DNA of 64,000 nt from contig NC_067206.1 in the NCBI RefSeq assembly GCF_026262505.1, forward strand, positions 9,110,268-9,174,267, given 5' to 3'. The DNA is from Trichomonas vaginalis G3 (Eukaryota; Parabasalia; Trichomonadida; Trichomonadidae). The position numbers were made by a program, and so were the translations under genes. The notes under the pieces are model-generated. The model was not told the DNA's origin and ran no database searches. It was given only the letters and a program-made list of their open reading frames with translations. Shown piece after piece: positions 28,027 through 37,690 of this stretch. The stretch's first letter is position 1. The number at the start of each line of letters is the position of its first letter.

Positions 28027-28500
28027 TTAAATAGCTTCAGGGTCAATTTCTTCAACCATTTCACTTCCTTCGTCAATGTCAATAGAAGCTTCTTCAACCT
28101 TTGGTAAGAACTTTTGTATAACATCTTTGTTCGTTATTGTCTTCAGAGATGAAGGATAATATTTCACATTTATTTCACCCTTCTTATATTCTTTCTGTTC
28201 GGAAAGATTTAAAGCAATACTGAAGAAGTCAATGTTGGAGTTCTTTATAACAGTATAATGAGTATCTTTGACATTCACGAAGAAACCCTTTTGTTTCAAA
28301 ACTACTGCTAACTCTTGTGAAGTATAACGTTTGCGGTCAATGACAATAGCTAATGGTCTGACATACTGACCGAACTTAGATTCTTTCACAAACTTCTTGT
28401 TAAAGATAACATTGACGTTTGAAGCACCATTGAACTCATTCTTGATGGCAGTAGCGAGAGCATTGTATGAAAAGAACTTGCAATCTTGCATGTGTTTCAT
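28027..28500 (-). CDS. Polinton protein of unknown function (157 aa)
   Basis: Intact. Short hydrophobic and aromatic N-terminus, a central region rich in Val/Ile/Lys that reads as alternating beta strands (residues 40-110), and an acidic C-terminal tail (Asp-Ile-Asp-Glu-Gly-Ser-Glu-Met-Val-Glu-Glu, 141-151). No motif recognised. It diverges from the 28589 gene across about 88 bp of T-rich DNA. A single-stranded-DNA-binding or accessory replication protein would fit its acidic tail and place next to the polymerase block, but that is speculation. Confidence 0.65.
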   Translation of the reverse strand: MKHMQDCKFFSYNALATAIKNEFNGASNVNVIFNKKFVKESKFGQYVRPLAIVIDRKRYTSQELAVVLKQKGFFVNVKDTHYTVIKNSNIDFFSIALNLSEQKEYKKGEINVKYYPSSLKTITNKDVIQKFLPKVEEASIDIDEGSEMVEEIDPEAI

Positions 28501-28588
28501 TAAAATAAAAATATTAAATTATTTTGAAAAATAACTTAAAAAAATGTAATCTAATTTTTCAAAAAATATTTTTTATCCGATAGAAAAG

Positions 28589-28975
28589 ATGACAGAAAAA
28601 TTAACTTTTTACATAGCGCCAGACCCTTCTTGCCCACATCCTTTTAAGCCACAATATATAGACATAGAACTAAATAGAGAAAGCGAAATTCCACAATATA
28701 TATACATAGAACTAAATAGTGAAGGCGAAATTCTACAAACAGAAGAAAGCGAAATTCCACAAACATATAGAGAGATAACGAGAATAGATAACGAAAATGG
28801 ATATGCGCTATTCTGGTTAGATTGTCCTTATAAAATGTATGAAAAAAAGGCTTTATATGAAGAATATAGAAAATATTGTCATGAAAACGATATAAGACCA
28901 AGCTCTAGAGAAAAATTCTATGCTGGTATAAAACATCTTTTCGAAGTTCGGAATGGCAAATATATAAAGAAATAA
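28589..28975 (+). CDS. Protein with D5/P4-primase-like winged-helix C-terminus (128 aa)
   Basis: The N-terminal half contains two to three imperfect repeats (Pro-Gln-Tyr-Ile-x-Ile-Glu-Leu-Asn-x-Glu-x-Glu-Ile). The C-terminal ~50 residues (Leu-Tyr-Glu-Glu-Tyr-Arg-Lys-Tyr-Cys, then Ser-Ser-Arg-Glu-Lys-Phe, then Ile-Lys-His-Leu-Phe) resemble the small winged-helix domain at the end of D5-type or P4-type primase-helicases. In those proteins a helix with a Tyr-x-x-Tyr-Cys motif is followed by a basic recognition helix. No helicase domain is present, so it may be a free-standing DNA-binding module. It precedes the polymerase by about 50 bp. Confidence 0.6.
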   Translation: MTEKLTFYIAPDPSCPHPFKPQYIDIELNRESEIPQYIYIELNSEGEILQTEESEIPQTYREITRIDNENGYALFWLDCPYKMYEKKALYEEYRKYCHENDIRPSSREKFYAGIKHLFEVRNGKYIKK

Positions 28976-29026
28976 TTTTTCTAAGTTTATTTTTTCGAAA
29001 AAATATTTTTTTATTTCCTACTAAAG

Positions 29027-32000
29027 ATGTATCGGAAGTTGTCTAAGTTAGAACACTCGGAAATAAAACAACTTCTTACAGAAGCTAATATAGATGTTGC
29101 AAAACATTACGCGACAAACAAAAAAGCACTCGCTGACTTCATTAAAGACTACAATGGTGCAATAAGTTATGATAGAATTCATGAGTTCATAAAGCCGCAA
29201 CGCGGCGAGGACGAAGTCCATGCAAGAGCATTTCCTTTAAATGACATTGCTATTGACTTATATCATAGACGTTCAGTACCTCATGAAGTAAGAAGAGAAA
29301 TGTTTGACATAACAAATGCGAACGTTGGTCATACTCGTAAAGCTCTTTCGCATGATGTTCGTCAAGAGATGTTTGACATAACAAATGCGAACGTTGGTGA
29401 AACAAGAAGAAGAGACGACACACTGAAACAACAGAGAAGAGAGATGTTTAAGAGCGCTATAGAACAAGTTCGCAAAGCTAACGATGTCATTCGTTCCATT
29501 GACGACAAACCAAAAGAAGGTGAGAGATGGTTAAAGAAAGATGAAGAGAATAGGAAGAGAAATGTGAAGTCAGGCAATAGACTCATTGACTTTAACATCG
29601 AAGCTTTAGATGAACCAAACAGAGACTACTTACACAAACATTTCGGTAAGGTTTTCATGAGACTCTTAGAGAAAATTAAAATAAACTCACAACAGAGATG
29701 GATGGTATGTTATAAACTTGGTGGAAAGTATGAATGTTCTACGTTAAACCTCAATAATATTGGAACATTACTACATCAGCTCTTGAAGGAGAACTTTATA
29801 TCAGAGATAGAAGCAAATGCTGCAGGTATTGTTGAAATGCACTATGACTTCTTCTTGACAAACATAAAGAATCTTACCGAAATAAAGATGTATGATTTAA
29901 CAGAATATGAAGGCTTAACGATGTCAGATGTAAAGAAAGGCAAACCAAAAAAGAGACCATATAGAGATGAAAGCACACTGACAAATGACCAGAAAGCCAT
30001 TTTGGAAGCTCTTAAGCAAACAGGAAACCCAGCACTTATAGAAAGCTTTTGGAAAGATAATGGTGAAAAGAAGTTTTATAAGAAGAGAAGCGGTCAGTTC
30101 TGGAAGTATCTTTGCACATTACCTATAAATCTTGAACGCTACCAAATCTTCAATGAACTGAACAAAAGAACTGCAACACTTATGACAGAGGACAATTGTT
30201 TCGTTTATGCTTGCATTCAGGCTGGAGTAAATGAAGAAACTATTGACCACATGAGAGAAGTCATTCGTGTTAGAGACTTTCCTCAAAGTAAAGTACAAGA
30301 AATTTCTGACGCAACAGGTATAGCATTTAATGTTACCATTGGTTATTTCAATGACTCAAGACATAATGAAATAAAGAGATATATACCAAAAGAATGCGAA
30401 ACTGTTAGAACTATTGACTTACTTCTTGTTGAAGACCACTACATGCTAAATGAAAGATTACCAATGACAACATACTTCATTCGAAACTATAAAGAAATTC
30501 TCAAAGCTTGTGGTGGAATGAACATTGAGAAACAGATGAAGATTTATACAAAGAGAGAAGATAAATATGTAGTTCGTTATGATAGAACAACACCGTTATG
30601 GGATGTTATGAAAACATTGTGGGAGTGCAAATATTTCGAACCTATTTCTTATGGAGAACTTTTCACATATACTACTGACTTATATAAACAGAACCTTGCA
30701 CCATTTAAAGATTTGACATATGCTCCAAAGTATTGTGTACAACTGAAGAAGAAAGCAGAGTCAAAAGAAGTAAATAAAGCTAAATGTAAATTCATACCTG
30801 AGCACGTTTTCTTTGCTGACTTTGAGTGTAGTAGCGGATGGCTTTCATAAAGCTTTTAACATCTGTTATGACAGTGAAGATGGTTCAGTTAGTGAAAGCA
30901 TTTGGGTCAAAACTGTGCAACAGAATTTTTGGAAAGACTTCCTGACAAGAGTTTAATATATTTCCATAACCTCAGTTATGACATAAACTTCATCTTAAGA
31001 CACATGACAGAAGTGAAAGGAACTCCCATCATTAAAGGTTCACGAACAATGCAAATAACTGGCTTATATAAAGGACGGGCAATTATTATAAAAGACTCTT
31101 ACAGTGTTATAAATAAGAAGCTTAAACTATTTCCTGCTATGTTTAACTTACAAACAGGACCGAAAGAAGTATTTCCATATAACTACTACAGCAGTGTTTT
31201 GTTAGCAAATGACAACAGAACTGGTGTCATTTCTGAAGCATGTAAGTTTATCCATGATGCAGATACATTTATGAAGAACATAGATTCCATCAAAGGTTGC
31301 AGAATAGATGAAAACCACTTCGACTTAGAAAAATATAGCACGTTTTACTGCAAACAAGATGTAAGAATTTTAAGAGAAGGTTTTGTAAAGTTCCGCATGA
31401 CTTATTGAAAGAGTTTGATTTAAACGTTTATGACTACGTTAGTATTTGTTCTATTGCTAACAAATTGTTTGAGAACAGAGTATACTTCCCGAATGGAAAT
31501 CTTTATGACCTCTCAAATAAACCAAGAGAATTTATTTCGAGATGCATTCAAGGTGGAAGATGTATGTTGTCAGATAACATGAAACAAAAGAGCAAAAAGA
31601 AACTCATTGCTGACTTCGACACTGTTTCATTATATCCTTCAGCTATAGCAAGATTGTATACTTTAGAAGGAATTCCAAAAGTATTGAAGGATGAGATGCT
31701 AAGCACAGAGTATCTCATGAGACATTTATTCGATGATGACCAAAAGGAACCCATTGGTGAAAAGTTTATGTCTGGCTTCTTTGTTCTCATTAAGATAACA
31801 GAGATTGGTATACCCAGACACTTTCATTTAATAGTTTGCGACCTGAACTAAATCCAGAACTTAACGTTCCAAGAAGTTCAAACACTTGCTGTCTCATGTA
31901 TGTTGACCATATAACATTACAAGACCTCATAAAATATCAAGGTGTCAAATGTGAAGTGTTGCAAGGATACTATTACGATGGAAACAGAGATATGAGAATA

Positions 32001-32872
32001 AGAGATGAAGTAAAGAAGTTGTTTGAGTTAAGGTTAAAGTATAAGAAAGAAGGAAACCCTTACAAGAAATTATAAAACTCATTCTGAACAGCATTTATGG
32101 CAAAACTATTCTATCTCCTATTGAGTCAAAAATAACCATAGTAAATGACAAAGATGCTATAAGATATGCTATAAGAAATTACAACCATATAGTGAAGTTC
32201 GAAGGTTTGGATGGTTCAGATAAAACTATTTTCAAGCTAACGAAAAGCATTTGCAGACACTTTAACTTCTGTCCACTTGGTGTTAATATTCTGTCTATGT
32301 CAAAACGTATTATGAATGAAGTATTCTGTACTGCAGAGGACATGGGACTTCAAATCTTTTACCAGGATACCGACAGTATGCACTTATATAATGAAGACAT
32401 CCCAAAGCTTGCAGCAGAGTTTAAGAAGAGATATGGTCGCGAACTTATAGGAAAGAACCTTGGTCAATTTCATAGCGACTTTGCAGAAATAACACCTGGA
32501 AAACAAAGTTTAGCTTATAAAAGTATTTTCTGTGGAAAGAAGACCTACATAGACTTACTCACTAACGATTTAAATGAAGTTGCATTTCACTGCAGAATGA
32601 AAGGCGTGAAGCAAGATGTTATTGCTTTAACCGCTAATGAAATGTTTCCTGAAGCTATACAATGCTATTACAATGAAGATAAGAACATTCACATACCTGT
32701 TGGAACATATGACAAAGACTCTGAGTTCAGTTTAATGAAACTTTACAAAGCACTTCATGATGGTCAAGAGATTGCATTCGACTTATGTAAGTCATGTCAA
32801 CCTTGCTTTGCTGAAAAGTTCAACTTTTCAATAACGACTAAAACAAGCTTTATTCGTAAGTTGAAGTTCTGA
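29027..32872 (+). pseudogene. Protein-primed DNA polymerase B (pPolB), multiply frameshifted
   Basis: About 1280 codons in at least five open pieces. The N-terminal ~590 codons precede the exonuclease. Exonuclease motifs are visible: Phe-Ala-Asp-Phe-Glu-Cys (near 30815), His-Asn-Leu-Ser-Tyr-Asp (near 30970) and Tyr-Cys-Lys-Gln-Asp-Val (near 31350). Polymerase motifs: Asp-Phe-Asp-Thr-Val-Ser-Leu-Tyr-Pro-Ser (near 31615), Leu-Asn-Ser-Ile-Tyr-Gly-Lys-Thr (near 32080) and Asp-Thr-Asp-Ser (near 32370). Frame breaks lie near 30840, 30900, 31405, 31850 and 32075. It would replicate the element from a protein primer at the termini. A double hairpin lies at 29194-29219 and a 100-bp internal direct repeat at ~29290-29400 (Glu-Met-Phe-Asp-Ile-Thr-Asn-Ala-Asn-Val-Gly, twice). 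Confidence 0.93.
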
Positions 32873-32932
32873 GGTCATTTATTTTTGTCAGCAATGAGGT
32901 CATTCGTGATAAAAATAAAGCTAGCGTAGATT

Positions 32933-33790
32933 TTACAATACTGCGATGGTAGAGTTTAAGAGTTGTGCTTCAATGTAGAGACAGTCCTTATGGTCTGGAG
33001 GCAAGAACACTGGACATTTATGGTCATGAGTGGAGAACATGTCTATCCAAAACTCACGATTGAAGCCAGTTAATTTATAGTATTTAGGGTTAGGAAGTGG
33101 TGAAGTTCTTGTATGACCAATGAACTCATTTTCAACTCCCTTACTTAAGTTTGAATATAATATAGCTTGCTTTCTATCCCAAATGCCAGGTGTTACAATC
33201 TTTGAAAATTCATTTTTCCTCGGAAGCATTGCATCATAATTGAAAACATTCTTAAAATCATCACTTGGTTCAGAGATTTGAAACCTTATACGTAATGGAT
33301 TTTTTTTCTCTTTAGCGACTTCATTGAATGGTGAGAATACAATGAATTGACAGTCATGAGTTCCATCTTCATTTTCATTAAATTCATAATGAAAGTCTAT
33401 AAGTTGTGGCTGACTACCTTCTTCTTTCAGTTGTGCAAGAAACTCACGTAAAGGCTGTAAAGTTTGTACTTCAATGTTGAACTTTTTCTCGAACATCTCA
33501 TTAAATGAAATCATACATTGCAACAATGTTGTATCGTCTTTAAAGTATTTGTATATGTGAATGTTTTGGGCGCTTAAAGACTGTTCGTCATTTTCTATCT
33601 CGACTTGAAGTATAAAGTCAACCTTTCTGAAAGCACGTGTTATATACATAGATGTTATGCCAATGTACTTCTCTTCATTTATGTTCACAATCCAGTCTGT
33701 TGGAAACTTAAACGTTACTCTGTTCCCCTTTATTTTGACGTCAGGGTTTTCACTACTGAACGCAACAGATAAAGGTATTTGTCTATACAT
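32933..33790 (-). CDS. Penton-like minor capsid protein candidate (285 aa)
   Basis: Intact, beta-rich, with the Phe-Lys-Phe-Pro-Thr-Asp-Trp-Ile motif near residue 32, shared in pattern with the proteins at 16163-17044 and 50397-51245. The C-terminal third has Asn-Arg-Glu-Phe-Trp-Ile-Asp-Met-Phe, then Pro-Val-Phe-Leu-Pro-Pro. It lies between the polymerase and the major capsid block, where Polintons usually keep minor capsid genes. It is convergent with the polymerase and followed by a short basic gene. A single jelly-roll penton role is inferred from context. Start: the ATG just downstream of GGATAAAAATAAACC-type leader sequence (minus-strand orientation). Confidence 0.7.
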   Translation of the reverse strand: MYRQIPLSVAFSSENPDVKIKGNRVTFKFPTDWIVNINEEKYIGITSMYITRAFRKVDFILQVEIENDEQSLSAQNIHIYKYFKDDTTLLQCMISFNEMFEKKFNIEVQTLQPLREFLAQLKEEGSQPQLIDFHYEFNENEDGTHDCQFIVFSPFNEVAKEKKNPLRIRFQISEPSDDFKNVFNYDAMLPRKNEFSKIVTPGIWDRKQAILYSNLSKGVENEFIGHTRTSPLPNPKYYKLTGFNREFWIDMFSTHDHKCPVFLPPDHKDCLYIEAQLLNSTIAVL

Positions 33791-33814
33791 TTAGTTCGGA
33801 TAAAAATAAACCAT

Positions 33815-34075
33815 TTACTCTTTCTTTGCTTCAGCTTCTTTAGCTTTTGCTTCAGCTTCTTCTCTAGCTTTCTTTGCCAGCAAACGTGGGTTCTTTTGTC
33901 TTCCAGCAGCTAATGCAGCAAGTTGTTTTTCACTAAGTTTTCTCTTTGGTCTCTCTGGCTTTTGTTCTTGTTTTTGTTCCTTCAGTTCGGATAAAATTTG
34001 CTCACGAATTTCTTTCTTCAATGCTTCAACATCTATGACCCCTTGGGTCTTGTCCGTAGGGCTTGTCTGAGTCAT
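33815..34075 (-). CDS. Small basic Lys/Glu/Ala-rich protein (86 aa)
   Basis: Low-complexity, highly charged protein: a helical Glu/Lys stretch (residues 18-50), then a basic segment with Lys-Arg-Lys-Leu-Ser-Glu-Lys-Gln, then an Ala/Lys/Glu coiled coil to the end. It could be a DNA-condensing or scaffold-type virion protein. A hairpin GACCC-CTT-GGGTC lies at 34037-34049 in its 5' coding region, next to a decayed second hairpin. Divergent from the gene at 34121. Confidence 0.62.
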   Translation of the reverse strand: MTQTSPTDKTQGVIDVEALKKEIREQILSELKEQKQEQKPERPKRKLSEKQLAALAAGRQKNPRLLAKKAREEAEAKAKEAEAKKE

Positions 34076-34120
34076 TTGACTGTAGATAAAAAACTAAATT
34101 AAAACTTTAACCGATGTAAA

Positions 34121-34555
34121 ATGAGCTTGTCAAAATCAGAACGAGAGTCTATTATATTAAATGACGCCAGAGGAATACAACATCCTTTCTATTATGTAAG
34201 TCAGAGTAAAGATGGTAAAATATATGTAAGAAAAAGAAAGGTTCCATTAGCGAATACAGAGAGCGACAACATTAAGGTGCATGGCAAGGGCGAAGCCCAC
34301 GAAGCCCATATAAAACCTTCTGTTCAAACTGAAAAGTCAATAGAACAAGAAGAAAAGAAGCCAGATGTTCTTTCAATAACGAACCAAGAGCTTATTGCAA
34401 AGTTCGTGAATTTCATTGAAAAGCAAACCGAGTCAAAGAACCCTGACCCGCCAGTGAAAGAAGTTGAGACAAAAGAGAATGTACAGTTCATTGAAAATGT
34501 CAAGAAACAACTTCCACCACGAATGCCAAGAAGAAGAGTGAGAATAATGAAGTAA
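34121..34555 (+). CDS. Small Polinton protein (144 aa), charged
   Basis: Intact. The N-terminal 45 residues look folded (Ser-Glu-Arg-Glu-Ser-Ile-Ile...Tyr-Val-Arg-Lys-Arg-Lys-Val), with an Ile-Tyr-Val-Arg-Lys-like strand also found in the 36691 gene (Arg-Val-Gln-Phe-Arg-Lys). A Lys/Glu-rich low-complexity middle follows, then a basic tail (Pro-Arg-Arg-Arg-Val-Arg-Ile). The hairpin GGGC-GAA-GCCC at 34288-34298 codes for Lys-Gly-Glu-Ala-His-Glu. It lies 26 bp before the major capsid gene, same strand. Function unknown. Confidence 0.62.
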   Translation: MSLSKSERESIILNDARGIQHPFYYVSQSKDGKIYVRKRKVPLANTESDNIKVHGKGEAHEAHIKPSVQTEKSIEQEEKKPDVLSITNQELIAKFVNFIEKQTESKNPDPPVKEVETKENVQFIENVKKQLPPRMPRRRVRIMK

Positions 34556-34581
34556 ATAGATATTTTTTCTGAAGTAAATAC

Positions 34582-36154
34582 ATGCAGAACGAACAGCTAA
34601 ACGAATTTACTCCAGCAGAGCATATTCATCAGATTCGCTCATATTTCGATATCATAGACAATGCAGTTCAAATTGGTGACACTAATAGAAAATATTCTGA
34701 CGCAAAGATTCCATCACAACCTGGAACTGCTAAAGATAACACATGGGTAACATTCAATCTCTCACCTCCTGGTGAAAATATGTTGGACCTTTACAATACA
34801 TTCATTACGTATAAAATGGAAGGTCAATTTATTGTAGATAAAGAAATTGGTTCAGGTTCCAATAAAACAAACCCACCAGGATTTTGGATTGGTTTCGATG
34901 ACGCTTTCTATGCAGTTGCTGGATATCAAATCCTTGCAAATGGTCGTATCGTATATTCTCAAGACAACGCAAGAGAAGAAGCATATATAACTTCAAACTC
35001 ACAAACTACCGAACAAATAAAGAAAGTAGATGTTTTCTCAAAGACTCGACATGAAGATGTATGGAGTCATTCGGGAACATGCAGAACAGGACAAATTGTT
35101 AGTGGTCCAATTACAGCAGGAAAATCATTTGATTTTAAGCTTCGTTTAAGAATTTGTTAGAAGATTCCTTCCATTAGAAGCTATTCGATTTATTCCAGCT
35201 TTTGCAGGAAACATTCAGCTTAAAGTAAAGTTCAGTAGCGACGCCTTACAATGCACATCTATATCTGTAAATGATATCATTGCTTTCAATCCAACTCTTA
35301 AAGTTGCATTTGCTTCAGATTCAAATCCACCGACAAATAAATTTGTTCCATGGAATGAACCATTCACTATGATAACGAAGGCAGTAGAAGCTAGTGGAAC
35401 AGTTACTATTACAACTGTAAACCAGCAACTATTTCGAACAAAGATGGATTTTAATGAATGTTTCATTCATCCAAAGTCATTCTCTTTAGACCCTAACATT
35501 TATACAGAACTTGTAGAACATTATACAAACGAGGCTTTATGTTTTCCTGTTAAAGTTATGGATTGGATTCCTATGGATGGTTCATTCTCAAAGAATACAG
35601 ATAGTTCAAGTGCAACATTTACAGCAGCTTATACGCCTATTAATGTTAAAAGTATTTGGGCACTATTTAGAAAGAAAGACAACTATTATGTTAATTTTGA
35701 GAACCCTAAGTTTAAATATCTTCAGCTTTCCATGGGAGCTTATGGAAATATGCCTGCAGAACCTGAAAAATCATATGGACCTGTATTTTATGAAATGGTT
35801 GCGAACGCTTGCAATACAAACAATGATATGATTGGATTTAATGAAGATGTTATGAGGTCATTGGTGGATGATGGTAGTGTGGAACATAAATGGGATAGCT
35901 ATGACAACACACATTTCTTATGTGGTTTTCCAACAGAAGTGGACTTTTGCTTCCAACAAGGTCAAACATCTACTGCTCCAATAACATACAAATTGTCTGT
36001 TAAAGGACCTATTGAACTAGCAACTGAAAACGTACCAAAGCCACTTATTGGATTTATGAGGGATTGTTGCTTTGCCATTCAGGTGCGTGCTAATGGCATC
36101 CCCATAATAAGATTAGATGACTATAACTTAGCCACGGACGACAGTGAGGAATAA
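34582..36154 (+). pseudogene. Major capsid protein, double-jelly-roll type, one frameshift
   Basis: About 523 codons in two pieces. The first (34582-35160) begins with the Gln-Asn-Glu-Gln-Leu...Tyr-Phe-Asp-Ile region, and the second continues from ~35157 through 36154. One extra base, or a loss of two, near 35155 ends the first piece after Arg-Leu-Arg-Ile-Cys. Size, the many Gly/Pro/Thr turns, segments such as Ile-Arg-Phe-Ile-Pro-Ala-Phe, and position beside the minor capsid gene match Polinton major capsid proteins. It would self-assemble as hexon-like trimers. This is the single clearest lesion in the virion block of copy B, so it deserves checking against raw reads. Confidence 0.82.
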
Positions 36155-36184
36155 AGGATGAACGTTTATTTTTAAAGCTTATAA

Positions 36185-36643
36185 ATGAGTTCTTCATCAA
36201 GCTCTCGCGAACCTTCACCATCTATGAAACAAACTTTACCAAACGATTATGGAGCACCTATTGAATATTTCTTACGAGCTGCACAATGGCAAAGAGCAGT
36301 CTCACCAAGGTTATGTGTTCCACCAGCTCCTGTCAAAAATAGCATTTGGTCAAGTCCTTATATAAGATATGGTCTCCCACTAGGTTTGCTAGCTACAGCA
36401 GGAGCAGTAATGATGTTGAAAAGAAACAAAGCAAATGTTATAAATAATACTGAAGTAGCTGAATTTGAACAAACTCCGACACCATCGCCAAAACCAACGC
36501 CTTCACAAGCAAAACCTTCAATAACTCCTGAACCTATGGAAGTACAAACTCCTGTTCAAAAGTCAACTCCTAAACCGACTCCAACATTTAAACCAGAACC
36601 TACTCCTCAAATAAATCGTAAAACTCCTGCGTTTCCTTACTGA
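36185..36643 (+). CDS. Single-pass membrane protein with Pro-rich tail (152 aa)
   Basis: Starts with a Ser-rich segment. One hydrophobic helix (about residues 62-78: Tyr-Gly-Leu-Pro-Leu-Gly-Leu-Leu-Ala-Thr-Ala-Gly-Ala-Val-Met-Met-Leu) is followed by Lys-Arg-Asn-Lys. A long Thr/Pro/Lys tail with repeated Pro-Thr-Pro-Lys-Pro follows. It sits 30 bp after the major capsid gene on the same strand. By position and topology it could be a virion membrane or entry-related protein. No family recognised. Confidence 0.68.
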   Translation: MSSSSSSREPSPSMKQTLPNDYGAPIEYFLRAAQWQRAVSPRLCVPPAPVKNSIWSSPYIRYGLPLGLLATAGAVMMLKRNKANVINNTEVAEFEQTPTPSPKPTPSQAKPSITPEPMEVQTPVQKSTPKPTPTFKPEPTPQINRKTPAFPY

Positions 36644-36690
36644 AAAATAACGTTATTTTTATTTAATATTAAAATTTTTATTTGATTGAA

Positions 36691-36927
36691 ATGACAAATA
36701 AAGTCACTGAAGCAATGAAACAAAAGTTTTTGGTAGAATACATTAAATCAGGAACTATTCCAGAAGGTTTTTACATTCATACTATGAAGGATGGTAGAGT
36801 TCAGTTTAGAAAGATAAAGCAACCATTAGATAAAGAAGGAATTTTGAGAAAGATTAAACTTCATGAGGACAACATTGCTGAACTTAAGAAGAAGTTAGAA
36901 GAGTTGGAGAAAGGAAGAGAGTTATAA
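36691..36927 (+). CDS. Small coiled-coil protein (78 aa)
   Basis: Start at the ATG after TTTTTATTTGATTGAA. The N-terminal half is Met-Thr-Asn-Lys-Val...Ile-His-Thr-Met-Lys-Asp-Gly-Arg-Val-Gln-Phe-Arg-Lys. The C-terminal half is a Leu/Lys/Glu heptad-like helix ending Gly-Arg-Glu-Leu. Its last codons lie inside the right TIR, so its 3' end is the inverted duplicate of the 3' end of the 15449-15964 gene, read in another frame. Unknown function. Confidence 0.6.
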   Translation: MTNKVTEAMKQKFLVEYIKSGTIPEGFYIHTMKDGRVQFRKIKQPLDKEGILRKIKLHEDNIAELKKKLEELEKGREL

Positions 36928-36937
36928 AGCAATGAAT

Positions 36938-36995
36938 TCAAGTGGGTGAAAAAACAGGTGAAAAAAGAGGTGAAATCTCACCACTTCACCTAAAT
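36938..36995. promoter_or_regulatory. GGTGA iteron, right TIR
   Basis: Reverse complement of the block at 15388-15445. Lies 10-65 bp after the stop of the 36691 gene and before the leader of the TIR ORF. Confidence 0.6.
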
Positions 36996-37093
36996 TTATT
37001 TTTGCGCTATGTTTTCATACGTGTGAGGGTGGTGATATCATTAATTTTTAAGTTTATTTTTTATTTTTACTGAAAATTTTTATTTGGATGTAA

Positions 37094-37378
37094 ATGACAG
37101 AACAGAAGCAACTCATTCGAATTCCACAGTATAACAAACATACATTTAAACATTTATTCTTCCTTCCTGAGCATAACATGTTCTTTCAAATACATCCGAG
37201 ACCAGTTGACTTTTCATTGACTGTGTATAAAGATAGAAATAGTTATATCATTAAACCATACGATGACGAAGGTAAGTTATGTAAATTGTACGTTAAGAAG
37301 TTAGAGAAAGTTTATGGCTTCAAGTATGACTACAATAGGGTTAACACTGATGATGAAGATATTGAGGAAAATTTATGA
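37094..37378 (+). CDS. TIR-encoded 94-aa protein, right copy
   Basis: Protein identical to that of 15008-15292 and transcribed outward toward the right terminus. The pair is intact at both ends of copy B, while many single-copy genes are broken. That suggests either constraint or homogenisation of the TIRs by replication. Function unknown. Confidence 0.75.
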   Translation: MTEQKQLIRIPQYNKHTFKHLFFLPEHNMFFQIHPRPVDFSLTVYKDRNSYIIKPYDDEGKLCKLYVKKLEKVYGFKYDYNRVNTDDEDIEENL

Positions 37379-37690
37379 GAACATTAGTGAAGTCGTTAGT
37401 GAGAACGATAGTGAGAACGTTTATTTTTTACATTAGTGAGTTCGTTAGTGAAGTGGTTGGTGGCTTTGTAAATATTTAAGGTTAAGTTAGTGTTGTCGTT
37501 TGTGTTGTAAAATATACGTTACCGGTTACGTAAAGTGTCAAAACCGTTAAGTGGTGTACGGAGGCGCGCAGTGCCACAGTACCCAACTTAACCATACTAA
37601 CTGAGTGGAGTTTTTGGGTAAATCTGATTTGCTTATAAATGAAATAAAATCAAAAGAAACCATATTGGCATTATATTATGCAAAAATAAA

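Larger units (their letters stand above)
14784..37602. mobile_element. Complete Polinton/Maverick, copy B (22.8 kb)
   Basis: Bounded by inverted copies of AGTTAGTATGGTTAAG and flanked by the direct repeat GAGTG (14779-14783 and 37603-37607), so both ends of one insertion are visible. Length is 22,819 bp, in the usual Polinton range. It encodes integrase, protein-primed polymerase B, packaging ATPase, major and minor capsid candidates, fibre protein and a KilA-N regulator. Polymerase, ATPase, major capsid and three small genes have frame breaks, so this copy is probably not autonomous, unless those are assembly errors. Confidence 0.96.
36911..37602. repeat. Right TIR of copy B
   Basis: Inverted partner of 14784-15473, about 690 bp with only short A-run and single-base differences noticed. 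Contains the iteron, the TIR ORF, the octamer repeats and the terminal hairpin, ending TAACT. Followed by the GAGTG target duplication. Confidence 0.93.
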
